From: Comamonas sp. lk
GTDB lineage: Bacteria; Pseudomonadota; Gammaproteobacteria; Burkholderiales; Burkholderiaceae_C
DNA: 64,000 nucleotides
NCBI GenBank assembly: GCA_945869165.1
Contig: CAMBNY010000004.1
Span: 1-64,000 of the forward strand
Reading direction: 5' to 3'
Shown here piece by piece: positions 63,257 to 64,000 of this stretch. Each line of letters starts with the position of its first letter. Position 1 is the first letter of the stretch. A program made the position numbers and the translations under genes. The notes below the pieces were generated by a model that was not told the origin of the DNA, searched no databases, and saw only the letters and a list, made by a program, of their open reading frames with translations.

Positions 63257-63955
63257 ATGCTCGATCTTCTACCTCCCTCCATCAAGGTCACGCCCGGTTG
63301 GTGGCGCACCGCGATCACATGTGTCTCACTGATCTTTGTATCTCAAACTGCCATGGCTATTGAAGAACCCAGTTTTAAAGTCATCGCGAAGTCTGGCAAT
63401 TTTGAGCTACGGCAATACGCCCCCATGTTGGTAGCAGAGACGCTGGTGGATGGCGATATGGATGATGCGGGAAGCACCGGCTTTCGGAGAATTGCCGACT
63501 ACATATTCGGCAACAACCAGGTGCAGGCAGGTACCGGCTCCACCAAGATTGCCATGACCGCACCGGTCACTATGGAACCGCAATCCCAGAAAATCGCCAT
63601 GACAGCTCCGGTTGCGCTCATTCCAGCCGAGAAAATTGGGGCTTCCCAGCAGTGGCGGGTTCACTTCGTCATGCCGTCGCAGTACAACATTAATACGATT
63701 CCCAAGCCTAAGAACCCGGATGTGAAGCTGCGTGAGGTTGCAGGCAAACTGTTTGCCGTCCACAGCTTTACAGGCTTTAACACCGAATCACGCGTGCAAG
63801 CCAAAACCGATGAGCTCAGTGGCTGGATTGGGCAGAAGAATTTGAAAGCGCTAGGCCCCGCGCAACTCGCGCGCTACGATCCGCCATGGACGCTGCCGAT
63901 GTTCAGGCGTAATGAAGTCATGGTTGAAGTGGAAGATACCAAAACGCCGCCCTGA
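63257..63955 (+). CDS. SOUL-family heme-binding protein, exported
   Basis: A 232-residue SOUL protein with an N-terminal signal or anchor (TAITCVSLIFVSQTAMA, cleavage after AMA). SOUL landmarks are FELRQYAPMLVAETLVDGD, FRRIADYIFGNN, KIAMTAPVTME and the C-terminal LARYDPPWTLPMFRRNEVMV. Bacterial SOUL proteins are thought to bind heme or porphyrin, which would be relevant to photosensitising damage. It closes the photolyase cluster, 51 bp after the Fe-S photolyase gene. AAAGG lies about 8 bp before the ATG. Confidence 0.92.
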   Translation: MLDLLPPSIKVTPGWWRTAITCVSLIFVSQTAMAIEEPSFKVIAKSGNFELRQYAPMLVAETLVDGDMDDAGSTGFRRIADYIFGNNQVQAGTGSTKIAMTAPVTMEPQSQKIAMTAPVALIPAEKIGASQQWRVHFVMPSQYNINTIPKPKNPDVKLREVAGKLFAVHSFTGFNTESRVQAKTDELSGWIGQKNLKALGPAQLARYDPPWTLPMFRRNEVMVEVEDTKTPP

Positions 63956-64000
63956 CCTGACCCCACTAGCCCTAGCAAAGGAGAGGTGGTGCCATCCTGC

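Overview
The window looks like the chromosome of a heterotrophic, facultatively methylotrophic betaproteobacterium, most likely Burkholderiales and possibly a Comamonadaceae-type freshwater lineage. The grounds are moderate GC, dense operons with ATGA-type overlaps, a LivM-LivG fused ABC transporter, a yfhM-pbpC pair and a large photolyase neighbourhood. No rRNA, tRNA or CRISPR array is visible. The lineage is an inference from gene content; no marker gene is present.

Layout. (1) 1-10.7 kb holds mostly single genes: alpha/beta hydrolase, tandem-cupin protein, methyltransferase, MAPEG protein, metallo-beta-lactamase-fold lipoprotein, an FGE-like protein, a Tat-exported PhoX-type protein, a BLUF blue-light sensor and an AMI1-like amidase. 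It also carries gene debris: a broken PLP-dependent lyase and a diverged 107-bp repeat pair. (2) 10.7-17.4 kb, minus strand: an esterase/formamidase-like hydrolase and a branched-chain-amino-acid-type ABC transporter (substrate-binding protein, LivH, fused LivM-LivG, LivF), then two small membrane proteins. (3) 17.5-30.4 kb: a complete N-methylglutamate pathway for methylamine use, mgdABCD - gmaS - mgsABC, preceded by an XRE-cupin regulator and a divergent APC permease with three small membrane proteins. The promoters of the permease group and of the ABC transporter share a conserved element of about 50 bp, which suggests co-regulation.

(4) 30.5-42.3 kb, minus strand: an operon of exported proteins with a MORN/coiled-coil/caspase-fold peptidase that has an EF-hand-like loop, an FGE-fold protein lacking the catalytic cysteines, a DUF4384-like protein, two lipoproteins, a small exported protein and a TPR-trypsin protease. 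Upstream lie a second caspase-fold lipoprotein and a putative outer-membrane protein. This is the best candidate for an undescribed system: a predicted periplasmic or outer-membrane proteolytic cascade. (5) 42.5-45.5 kb: IS5 and IS3 remnants and two exported proteins of unknown function, one ending in perfect heptad repeats. (6) 45.6-53.8 kb: penicillin-binding protein 1C and a giant alpha-2-macroglobulin with an intact thioester, a periplasmic anti-protease beside the exported protease cluster.

(7) 54.2-64 kb: a probable light-stress regulon. It contains a MerR-type regulator, a Cys-rich peptide, DUF3429, an Rrf2 regulator, a DCC thiol protein, an HNH protein, a TIGR03643 protein, a photolyase/cryptochrome, an SDR, DUF2256, an Fe-S photolyase-like protein with all four cluster cysteines, and a SOUL heme-binding protein. 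A duplicated tail of the Rrf2 gene lies just before the SDR gene.
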